DNA of 64,000 nt from Pseudomonadaceae bacterium (GCA_019745275.1 JAIETJ010000037.1:30618-94617); one strand, 5' to 3'. Positions 27,953 to 36,982 are shown, numbered from the stretch's first letter. Made by a program: numbers and translations. The notes: generated from the letters alone by a model not told the origin.

Positions 27953-30900
27953 TCACGGCGAACGATACAGTTCTCGCCTAAAGATCAACGGCGTAGCGCC
28001 GCGATAGATGCCGAAGGTGGCCAACGCACTGGCAGCGCGGCGTCCGCCCGCCACCCCAGTAGCATCCCAGTCGTAGTCCAGCCATGTGGGTTGGCTGGCG
28101 AAGCGCGCTTGCACACTGCCATCATTACCCGCGCCCGGCGCGCTTAACTGCACCTGTCCGGCAGCCGCTAGCGGCCCGCTAACAGTCGCCACTGTCTCGC
28201 CGGCCGTTAAGTTGCCGGTGTGCGAACTCAGTGCAGGCGAGCCCAACACCGAGGCAGTTGTGCAGCTGTCGGTGAGTTCTGGTTGAAAACTCGCACCCGC
28301 GACCGCCTGCCACGTTTCTAAGTTAAAGGGTAAAGCCAAACCTTGCAGCTCCGAGCCATGGGCATTGCTTAACCGTAAACGACCCAAGCGCACTTGGCTG
28401 CCCGGCACGTTAGCAAAGTCATAGTTAAACGCCAAACAACCACTGCCAACGCCGTTGCAGACGGTATCCGCATCGGTCAACGCCGCCGCACTAAAGCCTT
28501 GGCGCACGGCCGCAGTAAAGGGCAGATCATCCGCCAGCGGCAGTACCGCTGGGCTGTATTGCAAGGTTTCGCCACTCCAGCGATAGCTGCGCGCACCATC
28601 GCCGGTGTCCGCCCCACTTTGCACCGGGGCAACCGCCGCGCTACTGCTCAAGCGACCCGCCGCATCCAACGTAGTCTTGCCAGTAATCGACAAATACGCA
28701 TCCCGCGTCGGCGTGCCCAGCCGCCAAAAGCTGCCACGGTCGTAGTTATTCGTCACGTTGCCGCTGCGATTCTTGCCAGTGACCGTCAGGCTCGGCTCCT
28801 GACCAACAGCAAACGCCATCGGTTGTCCCTGATAACTGAACGCCGCTCCGCAACTGGGGGTCAAACTGGCACTGCCGCTGGCGGTCAAATAGGCCGGGGC
28901 AAAGCGCCCAACCAAGCCACTCACGCTAGCGTTTACAGTCTCGCCAAAATAGCCATTGAGCGGCGGCGTAGCGGTCAGACTAAACACCCCAACTTCGGAG
29001 ATCGTCTGGCTAACCGTGGTGGTATTGCTATTGGCCACATTGCCCAACACATGGCTGTAACTGCTCACCCCGAGCGTTCCAGCGCTGCCGCCAATAGGCG
29101 CCAACAGCTGACTGCTGAGGGCGATACTGCTTAACTGAAAGTTTGGCGTAACTAAGTTATCCGCCAGCGCCGCCGCCGTGAGCGCCTCGCCATCAGACTG
29201 CCAAGCCACAGCTTTGACTTTCAGATTAAAACCATCACCGGCCCGCACAGTGCCGGGATACAGCGGGCAACTAATGCCCGCCACCGTGCAACTGCTAAGG
29301 GTGTCGGTTTGCAGCAGCAGGCCGTAGGGACGGCTAACAAACAAGTCCGAACCGTTCATATCCAGACCATTTTCCAAGCCTGACGTCGGCGCGTACTTGG
29401 CCGCTAGCGCCATCTCTCCGGCATCGTTGTATTGCACCGTTAGCGGGGCCGTAGCGGTGGCATCGAAGTTCAGGGTCACTGGCGTGGCACTGGTTACCGG
29501 CGTGCCATTGACCGATACCGACTGCGTGCCGGTATTCGGATTGCTGTAGCTACGAGTAAAGGCCACGCTGCGCGAGCCACTGGCAAAACCGGGCGCACAC
29601 GACTGGCTATTGTCGGCCTGTTTAACCGCCTGAATAGTCGCTGCAGTCGGTTTAGCGGCCAGCACATTAGGCACATTCAGCAAAAACCCGCTCGCTGCAT
29701 AATTAATTTTGCAGCCACTGGTGGAGCACACGGAAACCGTCAGCGGCTTGGTGGTTGGCGTTGAGGTGGACATACCGACAACCACATCGCCCAGCGTATT
29801 ACTGCGCAACTGCGCCGTTGCCGTACCCCCGCTAAAGCTCAAAATATTACCGCCACTCATGCTAGCAGGTGCACTGGCGGTCCAGCCAGCACTCGGGACT
29901 AACGTCACGCTGACTGGGTCGGTATATAAACTGCTGCATGAACTGTTTAGACAAGCCTTAACCGTAACGGGCTGCGGACTGCAGGTTAGCGCGCTGCCGC
30001 TATAACTAAACTCAAAGTGGTCAATTTGTAGGCCAACAGGATTGAGTGCGGTGGCGCACACTTGAATATCATCCAGCTCATGGATGTTAGTTGCTCCGCC
30101 AGATGAACCGGTCACTGACAAGTAGAAGTTTTGCGGCAACCCAGCCTGCCCTGCAGCCGCAAGTACATCAACGCCATTGATGCCCGTTAACACGCTAAAG
30201 CCCGCCCCGGTATCGCGCTCAACCGTTAGTAACGCTTTGCCGCTGACACGACCGTCGACCGTAATGCGGTAGGTATAACCCGGCCCGGCGCTACTACCCG
30301 CTTTATCAATCCCCGGAATTAAATTCGCGGCGGTGCCGGCCACGTATCGATAGCCTGAAATTCGATTAGCCGAGCCGGACCCACGCACTGCCACTGAGTC
30401 AACCCGCTGTCCCGGACCATCCGTACCGCCCTCGTTAGAAAAATTGCCATATTCATCAATACCCACACCCAACCAACCGCCGGCAAAACCCGGATTTGCG
30501 ACGTTACCTCGAGTGCCATAACCCAGCGGGCCGCCATAGCTACCGGCCAAAGGGGCAATGCTCGCATCCGAGAGAATGACTCCCATACCGTCAGCACCAC
30601 TGCCGTTATAGGCGTAGTGTTTAAACTGTACCTGCACATAGTTACCCGCCGCTGGAAACAGGCGCTGCAAGGTGGCGGCGGTGGCCACGTTTCCAGTGTT
30701 ATCAGTCAGACGCATACGGCCAGTGACGATCACCGGCAGACCAAAACTACCGCCGCTGGTAGTGGTGGCCCAATCGCTACCAAGACTGCTGCGAGTGAAG
30801 TTATCGCTGAAGCAATTGGGCGCAGGATTGGTAATGCAGGCATTAGCCGGGGTTGAGTTAGGCAAACAGGTGCCGTAGACCTTGCTCGGGCTGTTGACAT

Positions 30901-31771
30901 TGACCGTTGAATAACTCGGTGCCGTTAATGCACCAAACACCGTGGAGTTATTCAGGCTAATCGCCCCGCTCGCCGAGGTCAGCGTCACTGCTGCACTGGC
31001 ACCACCGACTAGACTATCGCTGAAACTGATGACACTGGCACCCGTCACCGAGCCACTGAGCAGGGTCACACCAGAGAAGGTAGCCGGGTTATTACCGGCA
31101 AAAAAATCGCCCTGCAGGGTGCCACCGGTGATGTTGAGGGCACCTGAGTCTGAACGCGCTCCGCCGAGCAGATTGGTGCCATTGCTGGTCACTGTGCAGC
31201 AGTTGCTGCGCACTAACCCGTTAACGCTACCGCCCGTCAGGCTGATTGATCCACTGCTATTGGTCAGCGTCCCGCCGATGCTGGTGCCATTGGTCGTGAT
31301 CGCGTTGCTAGCGCTGACATTGCCGCCGACACTGCCGCCCGTCAGGCTAACGGTGCCAGTTCCAGTCACAGATCCGGAAACACTGGCCCCCGCGAGGTTA
31401 ATCGCACCACTGCCCGCCGTCGCGCTGCCATTGATAGCATTGGTACCAGTGGCGGTCAGGCTGCCGGCGCCGGTCTGCAGGCTAATATTTCTACTGCTTG
31501 TACCGACGGTATTACCGACGAGGTTGATGTTGCCGCTGGCCACTACCGTGATGTTGCTCGCCGTCGACACCACCAGCACATCCCCCGAGGCCAAGCTGAT
31601 AATGCCACTGCAGGTAAATGTAGTGGCGCTGCGCGACCAAGTGCCAGAGCAAATGTTTGGGCTGCCACTGACAATGGTCGCGCCTGACGTGTTGAAGGTA
31701 TAAGTCGTCGCTTGGGCGGTGCCGGCCAGCAACAAACCGAGCAACAGCCATGCACGCAGTACTAAGTGCAT
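27953..31771 (-). CDS. mshQ: MSHA biogenesis protein MshQ, giant lectin-domain surface protein
   Basis: Last gene of the pilus operon, 1272 residues, probably exported and surface-associated. ATG 31771 gives a signal peptide (LLLGLLLAGTAQA). Next comes a region of short beta repeats (about 50-300) with recurring ISLTGGSV-x-G units, like a beta-solenoid. A legume-lectin/concanavalin-like domain follows (about 330-580; FSDNFTRSSLGSDW, GADGMGVILSD, LGVGIDEYGNF). Then Ig-like segments and a long DUF6701-type C-terminus with several Cys pairs. Role as adhesin or tip protein is inferred. The gap to the mshP stop is one base, so it is in the same operon. Confidence 0.87.
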   Translation of the reverse strand: MHLVLRAWLLLGLLLAGTAQATTYTFNTSGATIVSGSPNICSGTWSRSATTFTCSGIISLASGDVLVVSTASNITVVASGNINLVGNTVGTSSRNISLQTGAGSLTATGTNAINGSATAGSGAINLAGASVSGSVTGTGTVSLTGGSVGGNVSASNAITTNGTSIGGTLTNSSGSISLTGGSVNGLVRSNCCTVTSNGTNLLGGARSDSGALNITGGTLQGDFFAGNNPATFSGVTLLSGSVTGASVISFSDSLVGGASAAVTLTSASGAISLNNSTVFGALTAPSYSTVNVNSPSKVYGTCLPNSTPANACITNPAPNCFSDNFTRSSLGSDWATTTSGGSFGLPVIVTGRMRLTDNTGNVATAATLQRLFPAAGNYVQVQFKHYAYNGSGADGMGVILSDASIAPLAGSYGGPLGYGTRGNVANPGFAGGWLGVGIDEYGNFSNEGGTDGPGQRVDSVAVRGSGSANRISGYRYVAGTAANLIPGIDKAGSSAGPGYTYRITVDGRVSGKALLTVERDTGAGFSVLTGINGVDVLAAAGQAGLPQNFYLSVTGSSGGATNIHELDDIQVCATALNPVGLQIDHFEFSYSGSALTCSPQPVTVKACLNSSCSSLYTDPVSVTLVPSAGWTASAPASMSGGNILSFSGGTATAQLRSNTLGDVVVGMSTSTPTTKPLTVSVCSTSGCKINYAASGFLLNVPNVLAAKPTAATIQAVKQADNSQSCAPGFASGSRSVAFTRSYSNPNTGTQSVSVNGTPVTSATPVTLNFDATATAPLTVQYNDAGEMALAAKYAPTSGLENGLDMNGSDLFVSRPYGLLLQTDTLSSCTVAGISCPLYPGTVRAGDGFNLKVKAVAWQSDGEALTAAALADNLVTPNFQLSSIALSSQLLAPIGGSAGTLGVSSYSHVLGNVANSNTTTVSQTISEVGVFSLTATPPLNGYFGETVNASVSGLVGRFAPAYLTASGSASLTPSCGAAFSYQGQPMAFAVGQEPSLTVTGKNRSGNVTNNYDRGSFWRLGTPTRDAYLSITGKTTLDAAGRLSSSAAVAPVQSGADTGDGARSYRWSGETLQYSPAVLPLADDLPFTAAVRQGFSAAALTDADTVCNGVGSGCLAFNYDFANVPGSQVRLGRLRLSNAHGSELQGLALPFNLETWQAVAGASFQPELTDSCTTASVLGSPALSSHTGNLTAGETVATVSGPLAAAGQVQLSAPGAGNDGSVQARFASQPTWLDYDWDATGVAGGRRAASALATFGIYRGATPLIFRRELYRSP

Positions 31772-31772
31772 A

Positions 31773-32183
31773 TCAATTCTCCACGGTCGCACTTAAGCGA
31801 CGATAGGCGTAATCGGGCCGTGAACCTGCCGTGCCATTTTGCGCAGTGGCAGTGAGCTGATAAATATTCACTGCCGCGCCGTCCTCGCTGTAAGCGTTCA
31901 CGCTACAGGTCACCCGTACGCCATCAAACTCAGACAAGTTTGAGCCGGTCATATCCAACGTCTTGCTGGGCAAACAGGTGCCGGCCAGTGCGCTGCTAAT
32001 GCCCCACTCCAAGCCCGAGCGCGCCGCCTGATAGGCCCGTGCCTGCTGGATGGCTAGGCTATTGGTGCCGTGTTGATTACCGGCCATGCGCATCATCGCG
32101 GCGATCACCAAGGCTATGATGATGATCACAAACATCGCCGCCACTAAGGCGAAACCGGCCTGCTGGGCGCGTGGCATAGGCAT
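31773..32183 (-). CDS. mshP: MSHA prepilin-like protein MshP
   Basis: Small pilin-like protein of the MSHA machine. The N-terminus carries a class III-like leader ending QQAG before FALVAAMFVIIIIALVIAAMM, a typical pilin hydrophobic helix, but position 5 of the mature protein is Ala rather than Glu. MshP proteins and PilX-like pseudopilins often deviate here. The start 32183 is chosen because GAGGGG lies five bases upstream; ATGs at 32198, 32213 and 32222 are in frame. It overlaps or abuts the mshO stop, indicating coupling. 136 residues. Confidence 0.82.
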   Translation of the reverse strand: MPMPRAQQAGFALVAAMFVIIIIALVIAAMMRMAGNQHGTNSLAIQQARAYQAARSGLEWGISSALAGTCLPSKTLDMTGSNLSEFDGVRVTCSVNAYSEDGAAVNIYQLTATAQNGTAGSRPDYAYRRLSATVEN

Positions 32184-32202
32184 AGCCCCTCGGCGCATGT
32201 TT

Positions 32203-33243
32203 TTAAGGTGCATTGTCGACATGCACTTGCTGGAATAGCTCAATACTCTCGCCCTCCAATGTCAGTTGTAGGCGCAGCGTGACCAGCCCGGCACGCACGC
32301 TGCTGCCGGCGGCATAGGTCATGCTGCAGCCCGTGACATGAGTGGCTTGCACGGCCTCGGCGGCGGCATTGGTGCCGGCAAAAGTCGGGGTGCGCGCGGT
32401 GCGACTAAAGCGGATCAGCTGGTTGCCGGCTGCATCACAGCGGTAACCGATAATTTGATCAGACAGGTAAAAGCGCCGCTGCGGCGAGGCAAAGGCGAAG
32501 TTAAAACTGCCGCCCGGCGGGGTCATGCTCAGCAAGGTTTCGCTACCGGCCACAGCAGACGCCGCAAACGTGCTGCCATCCGGGCTGATCACACTCGCAA
32601 CGCCAGCCACCGGGGTAGCCCAGACATTGGCGCCGGGCGTCGCCACACCGCCAGTTTCTGCGCCGATGTTGTACACCACCAACCAACGCGCCCCAGCCAC
32701 AGTGACTGCCGTATTGAGCGCCTGAAAGGCCGAGCAATTGCCCTGCCCCGAAGCGGGAAGCGCAACAAAACTGGCCGTACAGCTTGGGCCAGTGCCCGAC
32801 GCGAAGCTCAGCCCGGCGCCGCCAACGCGATTCGGTCGATAACGCCCGGCATCCAGCACATTGAACATTTCGATGGCATTGTTGCTGGGATTGATGCGCA
32901 CCGAGTTAGGCACCGCCAAACGAATGTCCCGCGCCATGCGATTCAGCGCACCAGCCGCTAAATCGACCAATTCGGCGCGGCGGCTCTGCGCAACAAAACC
33001 CTCAAGTGGGCGCGACAAGGCGCCAGAGATCATCACCGCAACGGCTCCGGCCAAGGCAATCACCATGACCAGTTCGACCAAGGTAAAACCGCGCTGCGGG
33101 TTGCGGCACCTTCGGGTGGGCTCAGGGTGGGAAACCCGCGAAGTGGTTCCCCACCGGCCAAGGCGCGCGCCAATACGGTAACCAAAGCGGTGGAAAAGGC
33201 CTGCGGCCGTTTTACACCCTACGCATTCGGTTGATGTACGCAT
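32203..33243 (-). CDS. mshO: MSHA prepilin-like protein MshO with an extended leader
   Basis: Pilin-like minor subunit of 346 residues. The mature part starts FTLVELVMVIALAGAVAVMI with Glu5, followed by a long helix and a C-terminal globular domain. The ATG 33243 overlaps the mshD stop (TGATG). The leader ahead of the G/F cleavage site is about 52 residues, against 6-25 usually. The extra codons coincide with two REP-like hairpins (33126-33155 and 33189-33218), so the leader is probably repeat-derived. There is no in-frame ATG, GTG or TTG closer to the cleavage site. Confidence 0.85.
   Translation of the reverse strand: MRTSTECVGCKTAAGLFHRFGYRIGARLGRWGTTSRVSHPEPTRRCRNPQRGFTLVELVMVIALAGAVAVMISGALSRPLEGFVAQSRRAELVDLAAGALNRMARDIRLAVPNSVRINPSNNAIEMFNVLDAGRYRPNRVGGAGLSFASGTGPSCTASFVALPASGQGNCSAFQALNTAVTVAGARWLVVYNIGAETGGVATPGANVWATPVAGVASVISPDGSTFAASAVAGSETLLSMTPPGGSFNFAFASPQRRFYLSDQIIGYRCDAAGNQLIRFSRTARTPTFAGTNAAAEAVQATHVTGCSMTYAAGSSVRAGLVTLRLQLTLEGESIELFQQVHVDNAP
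33126..33222. repeat. Pair of REP-like hairpins inside the 5' end of mshO
   Basis: Hairpin 1 (33126-33155) pairs GGTGGGAAACC with GGTTCCCCACC. Hairpin 2 (33189-33218) pairs GGTGGAAAAGGCC with GGCCGTTTTACACC and continues into CCTACG, the complement of the CGTAGGG end shared with the other REP-like elements here. The pair is read through in frame as the mshO leader. Confidence 0.75.
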
Positions 33244-33758
33244 CAGCGCGTCCGATAGCCGCCGAGCTCTAGGCTCTGGCCGGCAGGGTCGGTGACCGTG
33301 ATGCGGATATACAGCACGTTGCTGGCGGCCAAGCCATTCCACGCCTGCGCAGTGACTTGCACGTTAACCTGATAAGCCTCCAAACCACTCAAAGGGGTGC
33401 TCGATAGGGCGTTGCGCGGCGCATTGGCTTGGCTGCTGTAGAACAAGCTGTTGTAGTCGCAAACATCATCGAAGCTGCCGCGCCCGGCGCCGTTATTGCT
33501 CGCTGGGCAAGCGCTGCTGGCGGGAAACGCTTGTAACTCGATCTCCTCCAAATAGGCCTCGGCAATCGCCAAGCTTTGCTGGCGCAACATCGGATCGGCC
33601 GAACGCCCGGTGATAGAGGCCATGGCCGTATACAGCGCCGCCGAAGCGATGCCGATAATGACGATGGCAATCACCAACTCGATCAGGGTCATGCCGCGCT
33701 GAGGCGTCATGCCGCCCGCCCGTAGGCCGGATTGAGCGCCGCGATAGCCAGTGCTCAT
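33243..33758 (-). CDS. mshD: MSHA prepilin-like protein MshD
   Basis: Minor pilin of 171 residues. The cleavage site is RG/MTLIELVIAIVIIGIASAAL with Glu5; the leader is 22 residues from ATG 33758, or 6 from an internal ATG at 33710. The globular part has two Cys in ACPASNNGAGRGSFDDVCDYN that could form a pilin disulfide. The start overlaps the mshC stop (ATGA) and the stop overlaps mshO (TGATG), so the genes are tightly coupled. PilV/MshD-type initiators of pilus assembly are a reasonable comparison. Confidence 0.88.
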   Translation of the reverse strand: MSTGYRGAQSGLRAGGMTPQRGMTLIELVIAIVIIGIASAALYTAMASITGRSADPMLRQQSLAIAEAYLEEIELQAFPASSACPASNNGAGRGSFDDVCDYNSLFYSSQANAPRNALSSTPLSGLEAYQVNVQVTAQAWNGLAASNVLYIRITVTDPAGQSLELGGYRTR

Positions 33759-34195
33759 TGCACCAGCCCGGTTTCGGCCGCCACGTTAAGGGTGAAAGTG
33801 CCAATAGTGGCGCTGGCCGCCGAACCGGGCTTGCCGAGGGAGTCGAATACCACTGGAAAGCTGGTCGGAGTCACCGTAACGCCGCCAGGCAAGGTATTGG
33901 CATAGGGCGACTGACCATCGGCAGCTATGACCTCCAAGCTATAGCCGCCACTGGTACAGCCTGCGGCTTGGCGCACGTGATAGCCGCCACTGCCTAGGCT
34001 CACCTGAGTGAAGCAACCGCTGGCCAGCGCCAGCTTTTGCGCATAACGCACGGCACCGATGCTCTCCTCGAAAAACATCCGCTCGTCGAAAACCTGTCGG
34101 TCAAAAAACCGCGGCCCCACCACAGCAGCGAGGATACCGGTGATAACGATCACCATAATCAGCTCGATAAGGGTGAAGCCGCGATTGGTAGTCAT
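33755..34195 (-). CDS. mshC: MSHA prepilin-like protein MshC
   Basis: Minor pilin of 146 residues with a six-residue leader MTTNRG before [20 protein letters not shown] (Glu5). The following RFFDRQVFDERMFFEESIGAVRYAQKLA is a GspH/FimT-type N-domain continuation. Two Cys (GCFTQ and AAGCTS) could pair. ATG 34195 overlaps the mshA stop (TAATG); the open frame begins two codons earlier at a TTG. The product likely acts as a minor pilin in the tip or initiation complex. Confidence 0.88.
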   Translation of the reverse strand: MTTNRGFTLIELIMVIVITGILAAVVGPRFFDRQVFDERMFFEESIGAVRYAQKLALASGCFTQVSLGSGGYHVRQAAGCTSGGYSLEVIAADGQSPYANTLPGGVTVTPTSFPVVFDSLGKPGSAASATIGTFTLNVAAETGLVQ

Positions 34196-34629
34196 TAGCA
34201 ACCAGGTGTTGTGGCATCCGTGTCTGTAATGGCGCCAATAACTGCGGGCACTGTAGCCGATGTCGCTTCCGTATAAGTGAAACTACAGGTACCCAGCGTA
34301 ATAGTGCCTGCTGTGGCAGTGTTGTAATCCGTACCCAACTGCGCGGCGGTGATTATGGAGGCCTGGGTGGCGTAGCCAAATGCCGTTGCGATTGGCGTAC
34401 CCTCAAGCGTTACGCTGCCTGTTAACCCAGTCTGATTTCTAGCTAAAGCCGAGGAGTGCACAATTGCACTAGCCGAACGGACAGACCCCAAAGCACCATT
34501 CAAAGAGGAAGCTCGCGCATCACCACTCAAATCCGCAAACCTCGGCAAGGCAAAGGCTGCCAAAATCCCCAGAATTACAATCACCATAATCAATTCGATC
34601 AGGGTAAAACCGCTTTGTTGATTTTTCAT
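34195..34629 (-). CDS. mshA: Major MSHA-type pilin MshA
   Basis: Type IV prepilin of 144 residues, candidate major subunit. The leader MKNQQSG precedes [20 protein letters not shown] with Glu5, then the MshA-type [27 protein letters not shown] helix. Two Cys (GTCSFTY and the C-terminal TPGC) define the disulfide-bonded D-region. AGGA lies nine bases before ATG 34629. The C-terminus ends directly at the Cys. It lies after the similar mshB and before minor pilins, the gene order of Vibrio and Shewanella msh loci. Confidence 0.92.
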   Translation of the reverse strand: MKNQQSGFTLIELIMVIVILGILAAFALPRFADLSGDARASSLNGALGSVRSASAIVHSSALARNQTGLTGSVTLEGTPIATAFGYATQASIITAAQLGTDYNTATAGTITLGTCSFTYTEATSATVPAVIGAITDTDATTPGC

Positions 34630-34656
34630 CGTTGTGTCCTTTGGCTGCATTCGAAA

Positions 34657-35172
34657 TTATGGAACGTACACGGTTGTTACTGTGCCGTTAGTGGCGTTGT
34701 AGGTAATAGTGTCGTCCGGTGCACCAGCGGTAGACGGGTCGTTCTGGTAAGTGTAGGTGCAAACCTGTCCCGCTTGGGTCACGCGGTAATCACTACCCGC
34801 TGCGGTCGCCACTGTCGGCGCCGAGCCTTGCAGCGAGTTGACCCATAAATCGACGCAATCCTGAGCCGAGCCAATGGTTGCACCATCATCAGTTCCGACG
34901 GGCCAACCCGTTGCATTGACATCAACCACGCTAGAGCCAAAACCCAACACATTGAGGTTCGGCGTAGCGGTGCCGTTGCTACGATTGACCTCCCACTGCG
35001 AGCGCACCAGCGTCACCGCAGAAGCCAAGCCACCGCCAGCCCCTCTAACAGCCGCCTCATGGGCATCCTTGGTGACGTTAATAAAGCGCGGCAACGCCAC
35101 CGCAGCGAGAATGCCGAGGATAACGATCACCACCACCAGTTCAATCAGGGTAAAACCTTTGCTGCGTTGCAT
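34657..35172 (-). CDS. mshB: MSHA-type prepilin MshB
   Basis: Prepilin of 171 residues, leader MQRSKG, mature [41 protein letters not shown], very like MshA in its first 60 residues but with a longer variable part. Cys in QDCVDLW and GQVCTYTY form the likely D-loop. A 27-base gap separates it from the mshA start. MshB is usually a minor subunit, but from sequence alone either MshA or MshB could be the abundant pilin. Confidence 0.9.
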   Translation of the reverse strand: MQRSKGFTLIELVVVIVILGILAAVALPRFINVTKDAHEAAVRGAGGGLASAVTLVRSQWEVNRSNGTATPNLNVLGFGSSVVDVNATGWPVGTDDGATIGSAQDCVDLWVNSLQGSAPTVATAAGSDYRVTQAGQVCTYTYQNDPSTAGAPDDTITYNATNGTVTTVYVP

Positions 35173-35191
35173 ATGATTACTCCAATAACAG

Positions 35192-35719
35192 TTACTGATA
35201 CGTATCGGCCAGTGCAGTAACTTCTGCAGCGGGCACTGGGTTGAGCTCCAAGCTGATTAACGCCTCCTTTGATTCTGTGCTGCCGAGCAGTGGTTTGGGA
35301 ACTGCCTGCAGCTGAAAAACCTGCAACTCGGCGGCTAACTCAGCCTGCTCGTCGGCAAAGCGGCTGCGGTGCAACAGCCAGCCCCGCGCCGGCAGGTAAT
35401 GCCAACAACCGGCTTGGGGCGGCTGGCGCTCCAGCAGCTCGCCGCAATAATCGCTATTCACCCAGCGTAGCAATTCAAACGGGTTACGCCGCAGCCAACT
35501 GGCATCCGCTGGTAAACCTTGAGCCACTCGCTCGGCGGCTAAATTGCTGAGGCTGGCCAGCAGGTTTTCTCGAGTTGCCGCGACTGCCCGCACCTCGCTG
35601 ACCTGTAATACTTTTACCCCCATGGCCCACACCAAACCTAAACCAATTACAGCGCACACAGCCGCGGCTAACCGGCGCACGTTACGCACCGTGCGCGGGC
35701 TGTCGTAATCGCTTTTCAC
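35192..35719 (-). CDS. mshF: MSHA biogenesis protein MshF
   Basis: A 175-residue bitopic protein of the msh locus: short basic cytoplasmic N-terminus, membrane helix at about 17-37 (LAAAVCAVIGLGLVWAMGV), and a periplasmic helical plus beta domain with Cys pair in YCGELLERQPPQAGCWHYL. The GTG start 35719 overlaps the mshG stop (GGGTGA). Identity comes from position between mshG and mshB and from topology; sequence identity of MshF proteins is low, so confidence is moderate. Likely supports the assembly platform. Confidence 0.78.
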   Translation of the reverse strand: MKSDYDSPRTVRNVRRLAAAVCAVIGLGLVWAMGVKVLQVSEVRAVAATRENLLASLSNLAAERVAQGLPADASWLRRNPFELLRWVNSDYCGELLERQPPQAGCWHYLPARGWLLHRSRFADEQAELAAELQVFQLQAVPKPLLGSTESKEALISLELNPVPAAEVTALADTYQ

Positions 35720-36948
35720 CCGTGGCCCTTGGCCGCCGAGGCCAGCTCCCACATGGGCAAGAACACCCCGAGGGCGAGAATCAACACCATGATGCCCATG
35801 GCCACGATCAGAATTGGCTCAATGGCGCTGGCCAGCTGGCCGAGGTCGTAATCGACCTCTTGCTCGTAAAAATCAGCCACTTCGATAAACAAATCGTCGA
35901 TGGCGCCGGTTTCCTCTCCGACCGCCATCATCTGCAACACCAAGGGGGTAAACAAGCCGCTGGCGGAGGCGGTGCGGGTCAGTGCTTCGCCACGCTCCAC
36001 GCCCTCGCGCATGCTCAGAATCGCTTGGCCGATGTACTTATTACCGACGCTGGCACTGTTGATCGATAAGGTTTGCAGCAGCGGCACGCCGGCCTTGTAC
36101 ATCATCGCGAAAGTACGGGTGAAGCGCGCCAAAGCGATACGTTCGAAGATGCCGCCAACTATCGGAATGCGCAGCTTGAGCTGATCCCATTTCAGCCCGC
36201 CGGCGGGGGTTTCTATCCATTTAAAGAAGCCGTAAATGCTGCCCCCCAGCAGCAAGGCCAGCAGCCACCAGAAATCCTGAAAAAACTGCGAGGTGCCGAT
36301 TAAAAACCGCGTCGGCCACGGCAATTGCGCATGAAACTGGGCGAACACCTTGGCAAAGGCTGGGATCACAAACAGGTTAATCACGGTCATAGCCACCACC
36401 ATGGCGCTGAGCACGAATAACGGATAACGGGTGGCTTGCTTGATCCGCTTGCGGGTCTCGCGCTCTAGGTCCAGATAGCTGGCCAACTGGCGAAAAGCCT
36501 GATCGAGCTGGCCGGTGTTCTCGCCGACGCTGATCATGCTGACAAACAAGGTGCCGAAGACTTTCGGGTGCGCGTTCAGGGCCACGGCCATGCTCACGCC
36601 GCCCTCCAAGTCGCTGCGCACCTTCTGTAATATTTCCCGGAAATAGCGATTGCGATTGGACTCACCGAGGCCGGCCATGGCCCGAATGATCGGCACTCCG
36701 GCCTTGGCCAAGCTGTACATTTGCCGGCAAAAAATAATCAGTTCGTCGAGATCGACATGTTTGCTGCGCAGTTTTTCACTGATGGCGGCAAACACATCGG
36801 CATCGACACTGTCTTGCTGCTCAATGGTCAGCGGCGTGACGCTTTTGCTCAGCAGTTCGGCAGCCACCGCATCGATACTAGTGGCGTCAAGAATGCCGGC
36901 CACCTTGGCGCCCTCGGCGTTGCGTCCGCTGTAGCGAAAGCGGGCCAT
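35716..36948 (-). CDS. mshG: MSHA pilus platform protein MshG (GspF/PilC family)
   Basis: Polytopic inner-membrane platform around which pilins are polymerised. The 410 residues carry two GspF domains (about 75-195 and 275-395), each with helical cytoplasmic part and membrane segments near 165-190, 215-240 and 375-400. Typical motifs are FCRQMYSLAKAGVPIIRAM, MISVGENTGQLDQAF and MMAVGEETGAIDDLF. It begins 70 bases after the mshE stop with a REP-like hairpin in that gap. It should partner the MshE ATPase. Confidence 0.95.
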   Translation of the reverse strand: MARFRYSGRNAEGAKVAGILDATSIDAVAAELLSKSVTPLTIEQQDSVDADVFAAISEKLRSKHVDLDELIIFCRQMYSLAKAGVPIIRAMAGLGESNRNRYFREILQKVRSDLEGGVSMAVALNAHPKVFGTLFVSMISVGENTGQLDQAFRQLASYLDLERETRKRIKQATRYPLFVLSAMVVAMTVINLFVIPAFAKVFAQFHAQLPWPTRFLIGTSQFFQDFWWLLALLLGGSIYGFFKWIETPAGGLKWDQLKLRIPIVGGIFERIALARFTRTFAMMYKAGVPLLQTLSINSASVGNKYIGQAILSMREGVERGEALTRTASASGLFTPLVLQMMAVGEETGAIDDLFIEVADFYEQEVDYDLGQLASAIEPILIVAMGIMVLILALGVFLPMWELASAAKGHG

Positions 36949-36982
36949 TAGCGTGGGGCGCCATCACAACGAAGACCGCCAT

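Noticed and set aside
28394-29134. 246-codon plus-strand frame opposite mshQ
   Set aside because: Arg/Ala/Gln-rich composition typical of an antisense shadow; no homology recognised.
30942-31703. 253-codon plus-strand frame opposite mshQ
   Set aside because: Low-complexity Leu/Pro/Val/Ala reading caused by the repetitive Gly/Ser/Thr codons of MshQ; no start signal or domain.
32338-32961. 207-codon plus-strand frame opposite mshO
   Set aside because: Lies within mshO, with Arg/Gly/His-rich composition and no domain.
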